The notes: a model not told the origin generated them from the letters alone. A stretch of 64,000 bases of DNA from Tethya wilhelma (GCA_964030475.1 CAXIPT010000004.1:1092385-1156384), one strand, 5' to 3'. Positions 14,701 through 23,850 are shown, numbered from the stretch's first letter. Program-made: numbers and translations.

Positions 14701-15586
14701 CCAAACTAAATTTTTGTGGTTCGTACTTATTTCCTTGACCTCTCCCAGCAGCTGGTAGTGGGTTGGTAGGGAGTCAGAGGAATCATTCAACGCCAGGAAG
14801 AAGGAGATTATCCCCCATGTCCCCTTACCCATCAGTAGTTCCACTAGTCTCACAGCCTGGGAGAAAAATCAGTAAAAAATTTTATAAAAATAAAAAAGGA
14901 AAGGCTATAATTATATCAGCTTATAGTCAGGGAATTTCACCAAATTCAACACAATCAAGGCTCATTTATCCATATAACTACCTGGTCTTCAGGTGGCAAG
15001 CCATTGTTTGTCAGAAGTTGGATCTCAGATTCTGTCAGCACTGGTGCTCTCTTCATGTGGGGGAGAAGATCGACTGTACTCAGCCATCGTTTCATGAAGG
15101 GCTTACAGCGAGAGAGGATACGACGAACTTGATCTGGAGTTAGCTCACGCTCTTTGTACTCAGTTGTACCTGGAAACAACAAACAAACAAACACATATTA
15201 AAATGTTTACAAAATAAAATCAAGTTAGAAAAGACTTAATCCAAGGAATATCAATAAATGCAACAGACTCAGTGGTCACTGAAGTGACATATGGTATGCA
15301 TGACCATGGGCACTAACTGTTGAAAACAAGACATGGGCCATCTGATTTCTTACTATAACATAGATAATGCTCTGGACAACCATACAAACACTGTAAATTT
15401 AATCAAACTAGTCCCTACACTTTGGCTACGATGAAATTCTCTAGAATTTTAGCGCTGTGCGCGAAATTAACCTTTTCCAAAGAGATCTCTACCAAATGCC
15501 TCCCTCATAAGCAGGACTTCTTTGGGCGTGAACGTCACGTAGAAGGTGGTGGTGTAGTACTGTTTGGACGATGAGTCCATCTCCAT
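171..15586 (-). CDS. Giant CARD-Death-ankyrin scaffold protein, 30 exons, 3' end off the window
   Basis: I followed one open frame through 30 exons (at least 2,866 aa). The ATG is at 15586 with an in-frame TAA 27 nt upstream. Exons: 15475-15586, 14982-15169, 14727-14856, 14533-14601, 14163-14408, 13726-13865, 13331-13463, 12126-12586, 11689-11808, 8819-11401, 8297-8572, 8119-8217, 7866-7967, 7538-7738, 7048-7155, 6597-6695, 6209-6313, 5993-6088, 5494-5631, 5239-5337, 5088-5171, 3881-5015, 3444-3649, 3139-3240, 2666-2764, 2433-2516, 2234-2326, 2023-2100, 1300-1600, 171-1082. Residues about 40-145 look like a CARD ([20 protein letters not shown] ... [11 protein letters not shown]). About 250-325 is a Death domain ([10 protein letters not shown] ... 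[18 protein letters not shown]). A possible second death-like segment lies between them. Then come acidic/Ser disorder, about 12 ankyrin repeats and a low-complexity tail. Known of such folds: homotypic adaptor binding. Inferred: a cytoplasmic signalling scaffold. I know no named orthologue. Confidence 0.85.
1088..1168. repeat. GGGTGAAT octamer tandem repeat
   Basis: An intronic run of GAATGGGT units with a few interruptions, just upstream (in gene sense) of exon 171-1082. Confidence 0.7.
1611..1646. repeat. (TG)n microsatellite
   Basis: A dinucleotide tract next to the acceptor of exon 1300-1600. On the minus strand it is a CA tract close to the splice site. Confidence 0.85.
1660..1944. mobile_element. 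hAT-like MITE, copy 1, with perfect 8-bp TSD
   Basis: A 285-bp element in an intron of the giant gene. Its termini TAGTGTTGTTTTAGTTAAC are exact inverted repeats. It is flanked by the direct 8-bp repeat GTGTATGT (1652-1659 and 1945-1952). The interior is low-complexity TTAGTTAACTAAA-type sequence. A second copy is at 53361-53661. An 8-bp TSD is typical of hAT transposons. Confidence 0.85.
2923..3093. mobile_element. Intronic MITE with TA target site
   Basis: A 171-bp imperfect palindrome inside an intron. The ends read CTGTAAACGTGGAAATATTG and, on the other strand, CCGTAAACGTAGAAATATTG, bordered by TA on both sides. There is no coding capacity. It looks like a mariner/Tc-type miniature element. 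Confidence 0.65.
5346..5408. repeat. (GA)n followed by (GT)n microsatellite
   Basis: A compound dinucleotide tract in the intron between two ankyrin exons. Confidence 0.85.
6410..6560. repeat. Short minisatellite around GAGTTATAACTGAGTGTGT
   Basis: Four to five imperfect copies of a unit of roughly 37 bp containing GTTATAACT, in an ankyrin-gene intron. Confidence 0.6.
6897..7040. mobile_element. Divergent CCGTATAGCGGGAAAG-type MITE in an intron
   Basis: This carries the same hallmark pieces as the element at 48668-48875: a CCGCATAGCAGGAAAG-like end, an internal GGTTTAACTTTTGCA, GATCACGATCTG and a decayed opposite end CTGTATAG. It overlaps the donor side of exon 7048-7155. Confidence 0.5.
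7255..7505. repeat. AT-rich minisatellite, unit about TATCTTTCAAACA
   Basis: More than ten degenerate copies of a roughly 13-16 bp unit CTTTCAAACATA occupy the intron between two ankyrin exons. Confidence 0.65.
7747..7790. repeat. (TG)n microsatellite
   Basis: A dinucleotide tract directly beside the acceptor of exon 7538-7738. Confidence 0.85.
8219..8260. repeat. (GA)n microsatellite at a splice acceptor
   Basis: On the coding (minus) strand this is a CT tract ending at the acceptor of exon 8119-8217, so it doubles as the polypyrimidine tract. Confidence 0.85.
8698..8753. repeat. (CT)n microsatellite
   Basis: A long dinucleotide tract in the intron between exons 8819-11401 and 8297-8572. 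Confidence 0.85.
8819..11401 (-). other. 861-codon disordered exon with repeated acidic motifs
   Basis: This single exon of 2,583 nt links the death folds to the ankyrin repeats. It is rich in Ser, Glu, Asp, Gln, Thr and Pro and has no recognisable globular domain. It contains three copies of a short motif of the form N-x-F-[D/S/E] followed by acidic residues (near 11300-11357, 10975-11013 and 10020-10062) and two copies of LFGNEI (near 11085 and 11260). The downstream donor is weak (GAG then GTTGGT), but the phase fits the next exon. Confidence 0.7.
13331..15586 (-). other. Death-fold N-terminal exons (CARD, death-like segment, Death domain)
   Basis: Exons 1-7 of the giant gene encode about 339 aa. 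The CARD is split between 14982-15169 and 14727-14856. The Death domain is split between 13726-13865 and 13331-13463, where the join gives DQTDKQ followed by [14 protein letters not shown], the conserved tryptophan helix. Exon 5 (14163-14408) contains a Trp-Arg-Arg helix and a Leu/Val-rich helix and may be a third death-like fold, which I cannot confirm by eye. Splice phases agree at every junction. Confidence 0.75.
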
Positions 15587-15871
15587 GTTGCTGCAGTCTC
15601 CCTCTGTTTAATTTTGATTAACCACTTTCATCATGTTCGATGAGAAACTCCCCACGTACTTGTGTTTCTTCATGAATTGCGTTATCAGTCAGGCTATATG
15701 TAGGGAATTCCCCTGGGAAAGTCCCTCAGTGGTTGAAAGCTATGCTGCGCACCATTTGTTTACAAGACTTCCTGTACAAAATGGGTTAACCATTCGTGGG
15801 GTCAAGGCTCACAGGCTCACAGTGGTTCAAGGACTCACAGCCGATCTATTGTGTGTCTACAGACCAAGAGA
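15587..15871. promoter_or_regulatory. Shared 285-bp 5' region of two divergent genes
   Basis: The giant death-fold gene starts leftwards at 15586 and the first beta-trefoil gene starts rightwards at 15872. The stretch contains no plausible exon; an open frame across it has no homology I recognise. It includes GGTTCAAGGACTCACAG-like sequence also seen before the second trefoil gene (TGTGTCTACA..AAGA.AATGGCTTC). A bidirectional promoter is inferred from position only. Confidence 0.45.
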
Positions 15872-16681
15872 ATGGCTTCGAACACGGTTGAATTTTACGC
15901 CTACGAACCTGTCACCAAGTTCTACTTTATCAGACTGAAAAAAAGCAAGGCACAACCCAGCTTAGTTCTCCAGACACCAAAGACTGGGAGTAGTTACATC
16001 ACCATAACCATTAAAGACAAATCCAACGCTGTTTCATCAACACACGTTCACCAGCACTGGTACTTTGAAAGCTCCTCAGACCCTGGATACTTTAACATCA
16101 TCTCGCGAGATAATGGCCACGTTTTGCACGCCAAAACACTTACAGAATTGACATCGATAGCGGGTTTAACCCACCACCGGTACGTCATAGACCACCCAAG
16201 AAATTCACCTCCCCGATCACTGTCAGGTCAGCATTGGAAGATCGAAAAGGATGGATTCATTACGTCTCAAATGAATGGGCAGGTGTTGAGTGTACTTAAC
16301 TCGGCAACGAACAACCCGTTTAAACTAGATATGAACACGTATTACATCATAGTGGATACCAAATACAGGAACAAGTTTCAACAGTGGGTTTTGGAACCTG
16401 TATGTCAAGAAGGTGAGAATACTAGCGAGGATTTTCGGTCTTTGGGTCAAGAAAACGTACACTCAGTTCAAGTTTCATCATCTCGCGGAGGTTCGCCATC
16501 ATGTGAATTGCAATCAAGTGCCAATATGGACAATGATCAGCGACCATTGGTTGCCCCCGACAACACTGGTGGTAGTGGTACTACTGATGAGAAAGATGAT
16601 GGTTCGAATTCGGAATCCGCTTCTGAGAGTATTGATTGTAAAACAATTCCACGTGAAGGCCATACCATCCCTGTGTCATAG
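15872..16681 (+). CDS. Beta-trefoil lectin-like protein, tandem copy 1 (269 aa, single exon)
   Basis: The ATG at 15872 is chosen because MASN is shared with the next paralogues; earlier in-frame sequence is not conserved. The first 195 residues or so form three similar segments, each closing on a Trp: HQHWYFESS, GQHWKIEKDG, FQQWVLEPV. This spacing matches a three-lobed beta-trefoil (ricin-B-like) fold, often sugar- or lipid-binding. There is no signal peptide or transmembrane segment, so it is probably cytosolic. A Gly/Ser/acidic linker (NTGGSGTTDEK) leads to a conserved C-terminus, KTIPREGHTIPVS. It is single-exon, unlike the upstream giant gene. The specific ligand is unknown. Confidence 0.85.
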   Translation: MASNTVEFYAYEPVTKFYFIRLKKSKAQPSLVLQTPKTGSSYITITIKDKSNAVSSTHVHQHWYFESSSDPGYFNIISRDNGHVLHAKTLTELTSIAGLTHHRYVIDHPRNSPPRSLSGQHWKIEKDGFITSQMNGQVLSVLNSATNNPFKLDMNTYYIIVDTKYRNKFQQWVLEPVCQEGENTSEDFRSLGQENVHSVQVSSSRGGSPSCELQSSANMDNDQRPLVAPDNTGGSGTTDEKDDGSNSESASESIDCKTIPREGHTIPVS

Positions 16682-16920
16682 ATGTTCATCAGTGCAGAAT
16701 TGCGGTTCAATATGTACATAATTCTCCCCTTATAGATATCATTTCAGGATAACTGTTCATATTCATGCAGAGGACTGAGTAGTGCCAACATGTAGCTATG
16801 CTTGATCTGTTCATGGAGTCCTGTGCTCCTTGAAAAAAGAGTTAATTAAAATTTACATTCTTGCACCATTTGTGGGTCAAAGCTCACAAATTATGGCTCG
16901 TGTGTCTACATATCAAGATA

Positions 16921-17718
16921 ATGGCTTCAAATATGGTTGACTTTTACATCTACCAACCTGTGACCAAGTATTACTTCATCAGACTGAAGCAGAATGAGGA
17001 AAAAACAAATCTAGTCCTCCAGGTACCAAAGACTGGGAGTGGTTACATAACTTTAGGCAAAAAGGACAAATCTAACGCTGTTTCATCAACACACGTTCAT
17101 CAACACTGGTACTTCGAAAGCTCTTCTATTACTGGTTACATACATATTGTCTCACGAGATAACGGACACTTTTTGCACGCCAAAACACATTCACAACTGA
17201 CAATATCGTTAGGTCTAGATCATTATCGGTACGTTGTGGACCATGCAAGAAATTCACCGCCAAAATCTCTCACTGGTCAGCGTTGGAAGATAGAGAAAGA
17301 GGGATTCATTACATCGCAGATGAATGGACAGGTACTAAGCGTGCTGAAGATTACTCCGAACCGCTTCAGGCCCGATTTGAACTCAGATTACATTATAACC
17401 GACACGAAATATGGTAGCAAGTTTCAGCAGTGGGTTTTGGAGCCAGTGTGTCAAGAAGGTGCCGGTACTAGTGACGATGTACTGAAGAGCAGCAGACAGG
17501 AACGTGATATTGTATACTCCCAGGCGCAGTTATCCGCTCAGGATGGTTTGTCATCAGGTGAATTGCAATCAAATGTCAATGTGGACAATGATGATCAACA
17601 AATTTTGGTTGCTCCAGGCAATACTGGTGGTAGTGGTGCTACTGATGAGAAAGATTTGGAATCTACTTTGGATTATAAAACCATTCCACGTGAAGGCCAC
17701 ACTACTCTAGTTTCATAG
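16921..17718 (+). CDS. Beta-trefoil lectin-like protein, tandem copy 2 (265 aa, single exon)
   Basis: This is a direct tandem paralogue of the gene at 15872, 240 bp downstream of it. The 20 or so bases before the ATG are also conserved (TGTGTCTACA..AAGA.A), so the duplication included 5' UTR. It starts MASNMVDFYIYQPVTKYYF. Lobe-closing tryptophans are present in HQHWYFESS, GQRWKIEKEG and FQQWVLEPV. The linker NTGGSGATDEK and tail KTIPREGHTTLVS are retained. The frame is intact. No signal peptide is seen, so an intracellular lectin-like role is inferred. Confidence 0.85.
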   Translation: MASNMVDFYIYQPVTKYYFIRLKQNEEKTNLVLQVPKTGSGYITLGKKDKSNAVSSTHVHQHWYFESSSITGYIHIVSRDNGHFLHAKTHSQLTISLGLDHYRYVVDHARNSPPKSLTGQRWKIEKEGFITSQMNGQVLSVLKITPNRFRPDLNSDYIITDTKYGSKFQQWVLEPVCQEGAGTSDDVLKSSRQERDIVYSQAQLSAQDGLSSGELQSNVNVDNDDQQILVAPGNTGGSGATDEKDLESTLDYKTIPREGHTTLVS

Positions 17719-17945
17719 AATTTCAAATGAAATTTGGGCAAATTACAGTTCATTATTCTCCCCCTCATATAGACTTATAACCAAGAGTTTTAATAAACTC
17801 TTGTGACAATGTTTTATAATTATTTTTCATAATTATTAAATTTTATGCAAAATCAGCTGAGTGGTGACGACCTTTACCGACCAACGTGGCTGAACCTCGA
17901 CCTGTGTACTAAGTTCTGTTTTCAAAATATTATATTTATCAAAAG

Positions 17946-18730
17946 ATGTCTTCAAATACAGCTGAATTTTACGTCTATGAACCTGTGAGCAAATTTTACT
18001 TCATCAAACTGAAAAACGAGGCACAGCCAAACATGGTTCTGGAGCTACCACGAGCAGGAAACTACATAGCTCTTGGAAAGAGGTCTACTTCAAAACGTCA
18101 ACATTGGTACTTTGAGAAATCTCCCGATGCAGGATATGTTCACGTCATCTCGCGAGAAAATGGATACTTTCTTCATGCCAAAACACGTTCAGAACTGACA
18201 TCAATAGGTTTAGAGTACTACAGGTATGTCGTAGACCATCCAAGAAATTCACCTCCCAAATCTCTCTCCGGCCAACGTTGGAAGGTAGAAAAAGATGGAT
18301 ATATTACGTCTCAAATAAACGAGCAGGTACTGAGCGTGTTAAATTCGGTTAGGAACCCATTTCGGTTTGATTTGACCAGAGATTACCGACACGAAACACT
18401 GTAACAAGTTTCAGCAGTGGATTTTGGAACCGGTGTGTCAAGAAGGAGGCAGTTTTAGTGAAGATTTACTGAAGAGTAGCAGTGAGGAACATTATGTACA
18501 CTCCCAAGCATCTTCTTTGTCCTGTGGTGGTTCACCATCAGGTGAATTGCAGTCGAGTACCAAAACAGACAAATTATGCGGATGATCAGCAACAGTTGGT
18601 TGCCCAGGGCAATGCTGGTGGCAGTGGTACTACTGATGAGAAAGGTGATGGTTCGAATTCACAATCCACTACCGAGAGTATTGATTGTGAAACAATTCAA
18701 CGAGAAGGTCAAACTGTTCTAGTGTCTTAG
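17946..18730 (+). pseudogene. Beta-trefoil lectin-like gene, tandem copy 3, two frameshifts
   Basis: It starts MSSNTAEFYVYEPVSKFYF and aligns throughout with copies 1 and 2, but the frame breaks twice. Near 18385 about 8 bases present in copy 2 (within GATTACATTATAACCGACACG) are missing, so the 152-aa frame ends at TAA. The coding sense resumes in another frame (KFQQWILEPVCQEGG), and a second shift near 18575 precedes the linker and tail (TIQREGQTVLVS). The otherwise well-kept lobes, linker and tail suggest recent loss, or assembly error. A truncated protein with two lobes could still be made. Confidence 0.75.
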
Positions 18731-19033
18731 GAATTTCAAATAGAATTCATGAATGCCACCAATACCCTTATTCAGTGTTATACCCCACTTGCATTCTCAT
18801 CATTTTGCCAATAATATTTTCCACCCTTCAATCTTATACATAATTAATAATAATTATAATATTATTATTATTATCTTTTTGATCTTGATCTCTCCCTAAT
18901 ATGAATCATTAGAGCTATAAACTAAGGCTAATCAACAAAATTTGTTAACCCTTTGAACATGGTCAAAGGGTCAAAGGAGAACATTGGGTTAAATTTATTA
19001 AGAGCAAAGCATCTAGCTTCTAGACAAGAGAAG

Positions 19034-19825
19034 ATGGCTTCACTGAAATGCTGGTAATTTTTACGTCTATGAACCTGTGACCAAATTTTACTTCATCAGA
19101 AGCAGGACACAACCAAACTTTGTTCTTCAAGTTCAGCCTCCTGACACTACACAGCTTGGGTGCTATGTAACTGTTGGTAAGAAAGATGCGGAACTTCTGC
19201 CAATATTTCATCAACACACTTTCACCAACATTGGTATTTTGAAAGTTCACCTGATGCTGGCTACGTTTACATCATCTCGCGAAAGAATGGACTTGTTTTT
19301 TTTTTACATGTAGAGCAAAAACGTCCACTTTCCCCCCATACGTTTGTCGTGAACCAAGAAAGAAATTCACCTCCTAGTTCTCTGTCTTGTCAAAGATGGA
19401 AGATGGATAGAGAAGGGTTTATCACCTCACAACAGAATGGACAAGTGTTGAGTATAAGAACCATGACCGACTTTCAAAGGTTCTTCCAGCCTCGAGTAGC
19501 TACACCATCTATCAATGAATACGTGACAGTCGACACCAAGTATGGAGGGAATCAGTTTCAGGTATGGAATTTGGAGTTGGTTGAAGGTGGCCATGATGAT
19601 AGTTTGAATAGACATCAGGAACAATTGTACATGCCATCTGTTGATTCCCCATTAGCAGTTGGTTCATTGCGACCAAATGATGTGACAGATCAGGCACAAG
19701 GACAGTCAGTTGTTTTCACTGGCACCACTGCTAATACTGAGGGGAATTCAGGTCCGATTTCAGAATCTGGTGGTTGTTTACGTAAATCGATTCAACGTGA
19801 AGGTCACAGTAAACCATTATTGTAA
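19034..19825 (+). pseudogene. Beta-trefoil lectin-like gene, tandem copy 4, frameshifted
   Basis: The homologous start ATGGCTTCA at 19034 runs into TAA after 7 codons, while the conserved FYVYEPVTKFYFIRS is in another frame. A second shift near 19200 separates VGKKDAELLP from FHQHWYFESSPDAG. From about 19205 to the stop the frame is open and carries CQRWKMDREG, FQVWNLELV and a divergent tail KSIQREGHSKPLL. It is more diverged than copies 1-3. Its C-terminal part is the closest relative of the pseudogene at 37430-38710. Confidence 0.7.
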
Positions 19826-20243
19826 CAGTATTAATCAGTATTATTTTAAGTTATACTTGTGTGCTATTATGTGCGTGTCATCAATCATCAATTAATCAAT
19901 TATGCATAGTTTTATATACTCAATGCTGTTGCTATGCAATTTTCAGAGCCGCCGATTCTATTATGTAGTTCCCTCCCCTAGGCTAGGCCGGCCCTGTTTA
20001 GTGGAATTGTACGCATGCGCAGCTCAGAAGAAAGCTACGTACGTAAATAATATGCGCGCTGCCACACCCTAGCCTTTCTATATAAAAAAAAAAAAAAATG
20101 CAAGCAATACTTAATATAGTCTAACTGGCAGATCGGGACATAGATAGTCGTGAGATCATTTTCATCATCTAACACAAATCTCTATATCTCGCGGGAAAAG
20201 AATTTACCTATATCTCGGACAAAATTGTCAAAAAGCTATAAAA
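19826..20243. other. Intergenic region before the protease gene
   Basis: No coding sequence is seen. It contains a GC-richer stretch (GCATGCGCAGCTC), a poly-A run preceded by TATATAAAA near 20080-20087, which may be a TATA box for the downstream gene, and a long 5' leader. Confidence 0.35.
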
Positions 20244-22721
20244 ATGGCAAACCGCAAAGAGCTAACAATGACCATGCCCTGTGGCTTCGCTGCTGACACT
20301 GGAGTCCAGTTAAACTTCACAGAAGTAAAATCCCGTCTAAGTGAAGTCATTCCAATCGACAAGCTCTCGGATGAGCAAAAACGAAAGCTAACTATCGACT
20401 CTTGGAATCACGGACTGTGGGTTGACATTGCCGACAGTGAATGCTTCGTAACCAAGGAGAAAGCAATAGCAGCTGTTAACGACCCCACTTCCGCACTCGG
20501 CGATGAACTAGTGCGTCTTACCATGATGGGATACGCCCGTATCTATGAGAGCTTTTCTCCAAGCGATGAAGAGAAACATCAACATCAGAAAGTGTCGTTC
20601 GAGCCTTCAGAAGCTCAGCTAGCAACAAGCCGAATGCAAGTTAAATCATCAGCAGGGCTCTCAGATTTCACAATACATAACAGTCTCTCAGAAACTGTCT
20701 TCATCTACAAAAAGGAGTCACAATCGGCTAGTGGTAACTTTGTGTATGTGACAGATATTTCTGCTAGTTCAAATGTTGTTGAAACACCTGACTTTACACC
20801 CCAGATTTGGAAGGCCCTTCCATCAAAACCCACTGATCCAAAATCTCGAAAATTAGTATGCTCAAGCTATGCAGCCTATCCAGGGTGCACAACTTGGAAT
20901 ATTACATCGTTCCCTGCAAGCATGTTTGTACCATCATCCGCTGACAAACAACATTTGAGAGATGTGGAGTTGATCAATAATCTCAAGACTTATGTCGATA
21001 TATGGTCGATTGATCAAAGTGGTAGTCTGATACATGTTGACATTTGGATTGCTGGTGAAACTGGATATTGTATAGAGAACTGTTTCCTCGGAGAGTCGTT
21101 TGTTGCTACTCAAGGTTCTACTGTTATCAGCAAGTATTTTGTCGACAGCGCAGATTGTACAACCTGGACGATAGACAGTGTCACACCTCCTGGTGGCGAG
21201 GAGATCTTTGCAGGTGGAGACAACAACTACATCTTCTATCAAGTCAAGACCCCGCAAGACGACACTGTTTCACCAGCGCCCAAAAATTTCACCAAGCAGA
21301 TCACAATTTGTAAAGGGACAACATATCTCTATGCCAGTCTCTTCAATTCCTACGATGCCTACTTTGGTGTACCAGAAGGCGTCAAGCTCTCTATTGAAAG
21401 TACAGATTCTTCTGGTAGCACAAAACAGTACAACAGCAATACGGATACAGACGATTTGTACATTGAGATGACACCAGATGGTCAGAGCCTACAAAAGCTA
21501 TGCGTTCAAAATCCAACTGTTGGTCAGTGGAAGATCACAATCCAAGCAATGACCAACACACCAGTATATTTTCAGTTCCAGACAGTACCTACGAAGGATC
21601 CGTACCCTACAATGGAAGCAGCTCTTTCTTCAGACAAGGTCCTTGGATCAAATTGGGAAGAGATTGCCTATGCTGGCTTCACAAATATTGCCAACATGCA
21701 ACATGTTGATACTGGAAACGAAGAAGATCTGGAGTATCCCAAACTTGGAGCTCTCCCTATTCTCCCTCTAGCCGTAGCAGCTGTTGGACAGACTATAGTT
21801 GGTAATGTAATTTTATGGTATAATGCATGCAAAGCTGTTCAAAATGATCTTGCTGACATCAAGCAGGCTGTAAGTTCGGTGTGTGAAGCTGTGGTACCAA
21901 CACCATCTGGTTTAGGTACTCTTCTTCTAGTTGATGCCGATGGTGCCGATGTTACTACACAAGTATCATATAGTGTCCGAAAGCAATACCTCTACGCAGC
22001 TGTTCAGTCTGGTGAATTTCGAAAAAACTATCTGAAGTTAGTGGGGAAAGATGAAGCCGTAAAGGGAATATTTCAACCCAAGCTTGCAGATCCGAGTATA
22101 AAATATGTTTCTGTAGCAGGCCATGGTAAATCCAATAGTGTGTTAGGATATTCGGATGACAATTTTGGACCATACCCACCAATTTTGACAGCACTAGATG
22201 TTGCAGTAAATCCAGTACGTGTAGAAGGAAAGATATTTCACTTATTTTCCTGCAATACTGCAAATGAGCTTGGGCCAGAAATGATTAAAAATGGAGCAAC
22301 AGCATTCATTGGCTACAACCAGGTGGTGAAAATAATTACTAGTACTTTTCCTGGATTTCAGAGGATGACTATTGAGCCAGATTGTGCCATCGATCTACTA
22401 CTACTTGATGGAAAAACAGTAGATGAAGCTGTTCTTCAAGCTAAAGGAGTTTATACAAAAATGATGAATCTTGCTTATTATATTCCCACAATATATGGCA
22501 TCTTGGAGAATAACCGTGATTCTCTGGTCGTACTGGGTGATGGTAAAGCAAAGCTACTGACTAAAAGTGCAGATAAAGTAAAGTTGAGTTCAGACTTAGC
22601 CTCAGTGCCACAGCCACATGAACAGCCTGACCGTGAACAACTTGAGCTAAGCCTAAGAGAGACTGAAAATCATTCTACTAGCTATAGGTGCTGTGCACGT
22701 GGATGCTGTAGCATCTGCTGA
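20244..22721 (+). CDS. Clan-CD (gingipain/CHAT-like) cysteine protease, 825 aa, single exon, CaaX-like C-terminus
   Basis: Residues about 560-780 look like a caspase-fold peptidase. A beta strand ends in VSVAGHGK with His627. A second strand ends in HLFSCNTANELG with Cys670, followed by MIKNGATAFIGY, which resembles the post-Cys signature of C25/CHAT-type peptidases. His627/Cys670 would be the catalytic dyad. Residues 1-130 are an alpha-rich region of unknown type and 140-330 are beta-rich with several Cys. Residues 350-450 resemble a pre-peptidase C-terminal (PPC) beta domain (NPTVGQWKITI). A hydrophobic stretch lies at 499-524. The protein ends CCARGCCSIC: CSIC fits a CaaX prenylation box with Cys palmitoylation sites beside it. 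There is no signal peptide. Bacterial-like origin is inferred. The substrate is unknown. Confidence 0.75.
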   Translation: MANRKELTMTMPCGFAADTGVQLNFTEVKSRLSEVIPIDKLSDEQKRKLTIDSWNHGLWVDIADSECFVTKEKAIAAVNDPTSALGDELVRLTMMGYARIYESFSPSDEEKHQHQKVSFEPSEAQLATSRMQVKSSAGLSDFTIHNSLSETVFIYKKESQSASGNFVYVTDISASSNVVETPDFTPQIWKALPSKPTDPKSRKLVCSSYAAYPGCTTWNITSFPASMFVPSSADKQHLRDVELINNLKTYVDIWSIDQSGSLIHVDIWIAGETGYCIENCFLGESFVATQGSTVISKYFVDSADCTTWTIDSVTPPGGEEIFAGGDNNYIFYQVKTPQDDTVSPAPKNFTKQITICKGTTYLYASLFNSYDAYFGVPEGVKLSIESTDSSGSTKQYNSNTDTDDLYIEMTPDGQSLQKLCVQNPTVGQWKITIQAMTNTPVYFQFQTVPTKDPYPTMEAALSSDKVLGSNWEEIAYAGFTNIANMQHVDTGNEEDLEYPKLGALPILPLAVAAVGQTIVGNVILWYNACKAVQNDLADIKQAVSSVCEAVVPTPSGLGTLLLVDADGADVTTQVSYSVRKQYLYAAVQSGEFRKNYLKLVGKDEAVKGIFQPKLADPSIKYVSVAGHGKSNSVLGYSDDNFGPYPPILTALDVAVNPVRVEGKIFHLFSCNTANELGPEMIKNGATAFIGYNQVVKIITSTFPGFQRMTIEPDCAIDLLLLDGKTVDEAVLQAKGVYTKMMNLAYYIPTIYGILENNRDSLVVLGDGKAKLLTKSADKVKLSSDLASVPQPHEQPDREQLELSLRETENHSTSYRCCARGCCSIC

Positions 22722-23399
22722 CTGTAATAACATTGTGTGAAAGTTTTATTGTCTTACATAATGATTGCAAATAATTATCTGAATTATAAGTTTCACCCAC
22801 TAGCATAATTATTATAATAATCTATAGTATATTAAATTTGTATAATATAATATTATATTTAAATGAAAGATCTTAATTTCTTAAGACCACGGAATTAATG
22901 CATGGAGCAACGGTTGCAGAATATAACCATGCATGCATGATACTTTGGTCGTATTGGATGCATGGGTGTCATATAAATACTGAAAGTGGCAGATAAAGCA
23001 ACCAGAGCCACGTGCACGGTATACATGTGCATAGCAACTCGAGTTAAGAGAATGAAAATCGTATTGCAATGTCATGTGCATGCTGCAAAGTCTGTTGACT
23101 ATTTTGTGTGAGTGAGACTATGGCAAAATGTGTAATAATAATTATAATCTCCCAATATTGAAGATTATGCGCACAGACTGCATGATATTGCCGCATATAG
23201 TGTGATAAACACTGGCCAGTACTTTATCCTTAAGTCCATATTTTTTTCAGGTTAGACTTGCTGTTCTTTAGATTAAGAGTTCATTATTTTCACCCATGCA
23301 ACAATTAATTATAAGGGTTAGAATTTAGAAATCATATTATCTTTAAGTTAATTCTAAAATAGAAAGTAATATATAATAACTATTACTGTGGCTCAAGAC
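22722..23399. other. AT-rich intergenic region
   Basis: Nothing coding is seen. The first part is probably the 3' UTR of the protease gene. The sequence is AT-rich with short palindromic ATGCATGCAT-type runs near 22920. Confidence 0.4.
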
Positions 23400-23793
23400 T
23401 AAGCCCAGATAAATAATGCTGGCATTTTTTTGAGCATTATAGGTGCCTAAAAGCATTGAGCAAAATTTGAGAATTATAGGCACTTTATTTGCAATTGCAG
23501 ACCACTTCCTATAATTATAAGATCTAGATTACGTAAGCTATAATCTCCATAGCCATGTTTGTGGTATTACATGGCAGACCACTGAGTATGGGTCACTAAG
23601 GATATGAATTGTACTGTAATGTGTGTGCTGTTAGTGAGTGTTGTATCTTTCAAAATAATATTTCAGAATTTAATAAGAGATGATGTGAAATAAATGGAAT
23701 TATAGGTACATTTTGAAAGCATTATAGGCAAAGTTTGCTAGCATTGTAGAAAGGAAATATAGGCAAAAAAAAAGCATTATTTATCTGGGCCTA
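23400..23793. mobile_element. hAT-like MITE with perfect 8-bp TSD CTCAAGAC
   Basis: A 394-bp element. The left end is TAAGCCCAGATAAATAATGC and the right end, read inverted, is TAGGCCCAGATAAATAATGC. It is flanked by CTCAAGAC at 23392-23399 and 23794-23801. There is no open frame. The 8-bp TSD points to a hAT-type parent. Confidence 0.85.
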
Positions 23794-23850
23794 CTCAAGA
23801 CTTCTAAGGAGTTCAAAAGGATTATTACACATACAGAGCATATAACACGG

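Noticed and set aside
15633..15938. Open frame overlapping the first trefoil start
   Set aside because: It crosses the promoter region in another frame and has no similarity to anything in the cluster.
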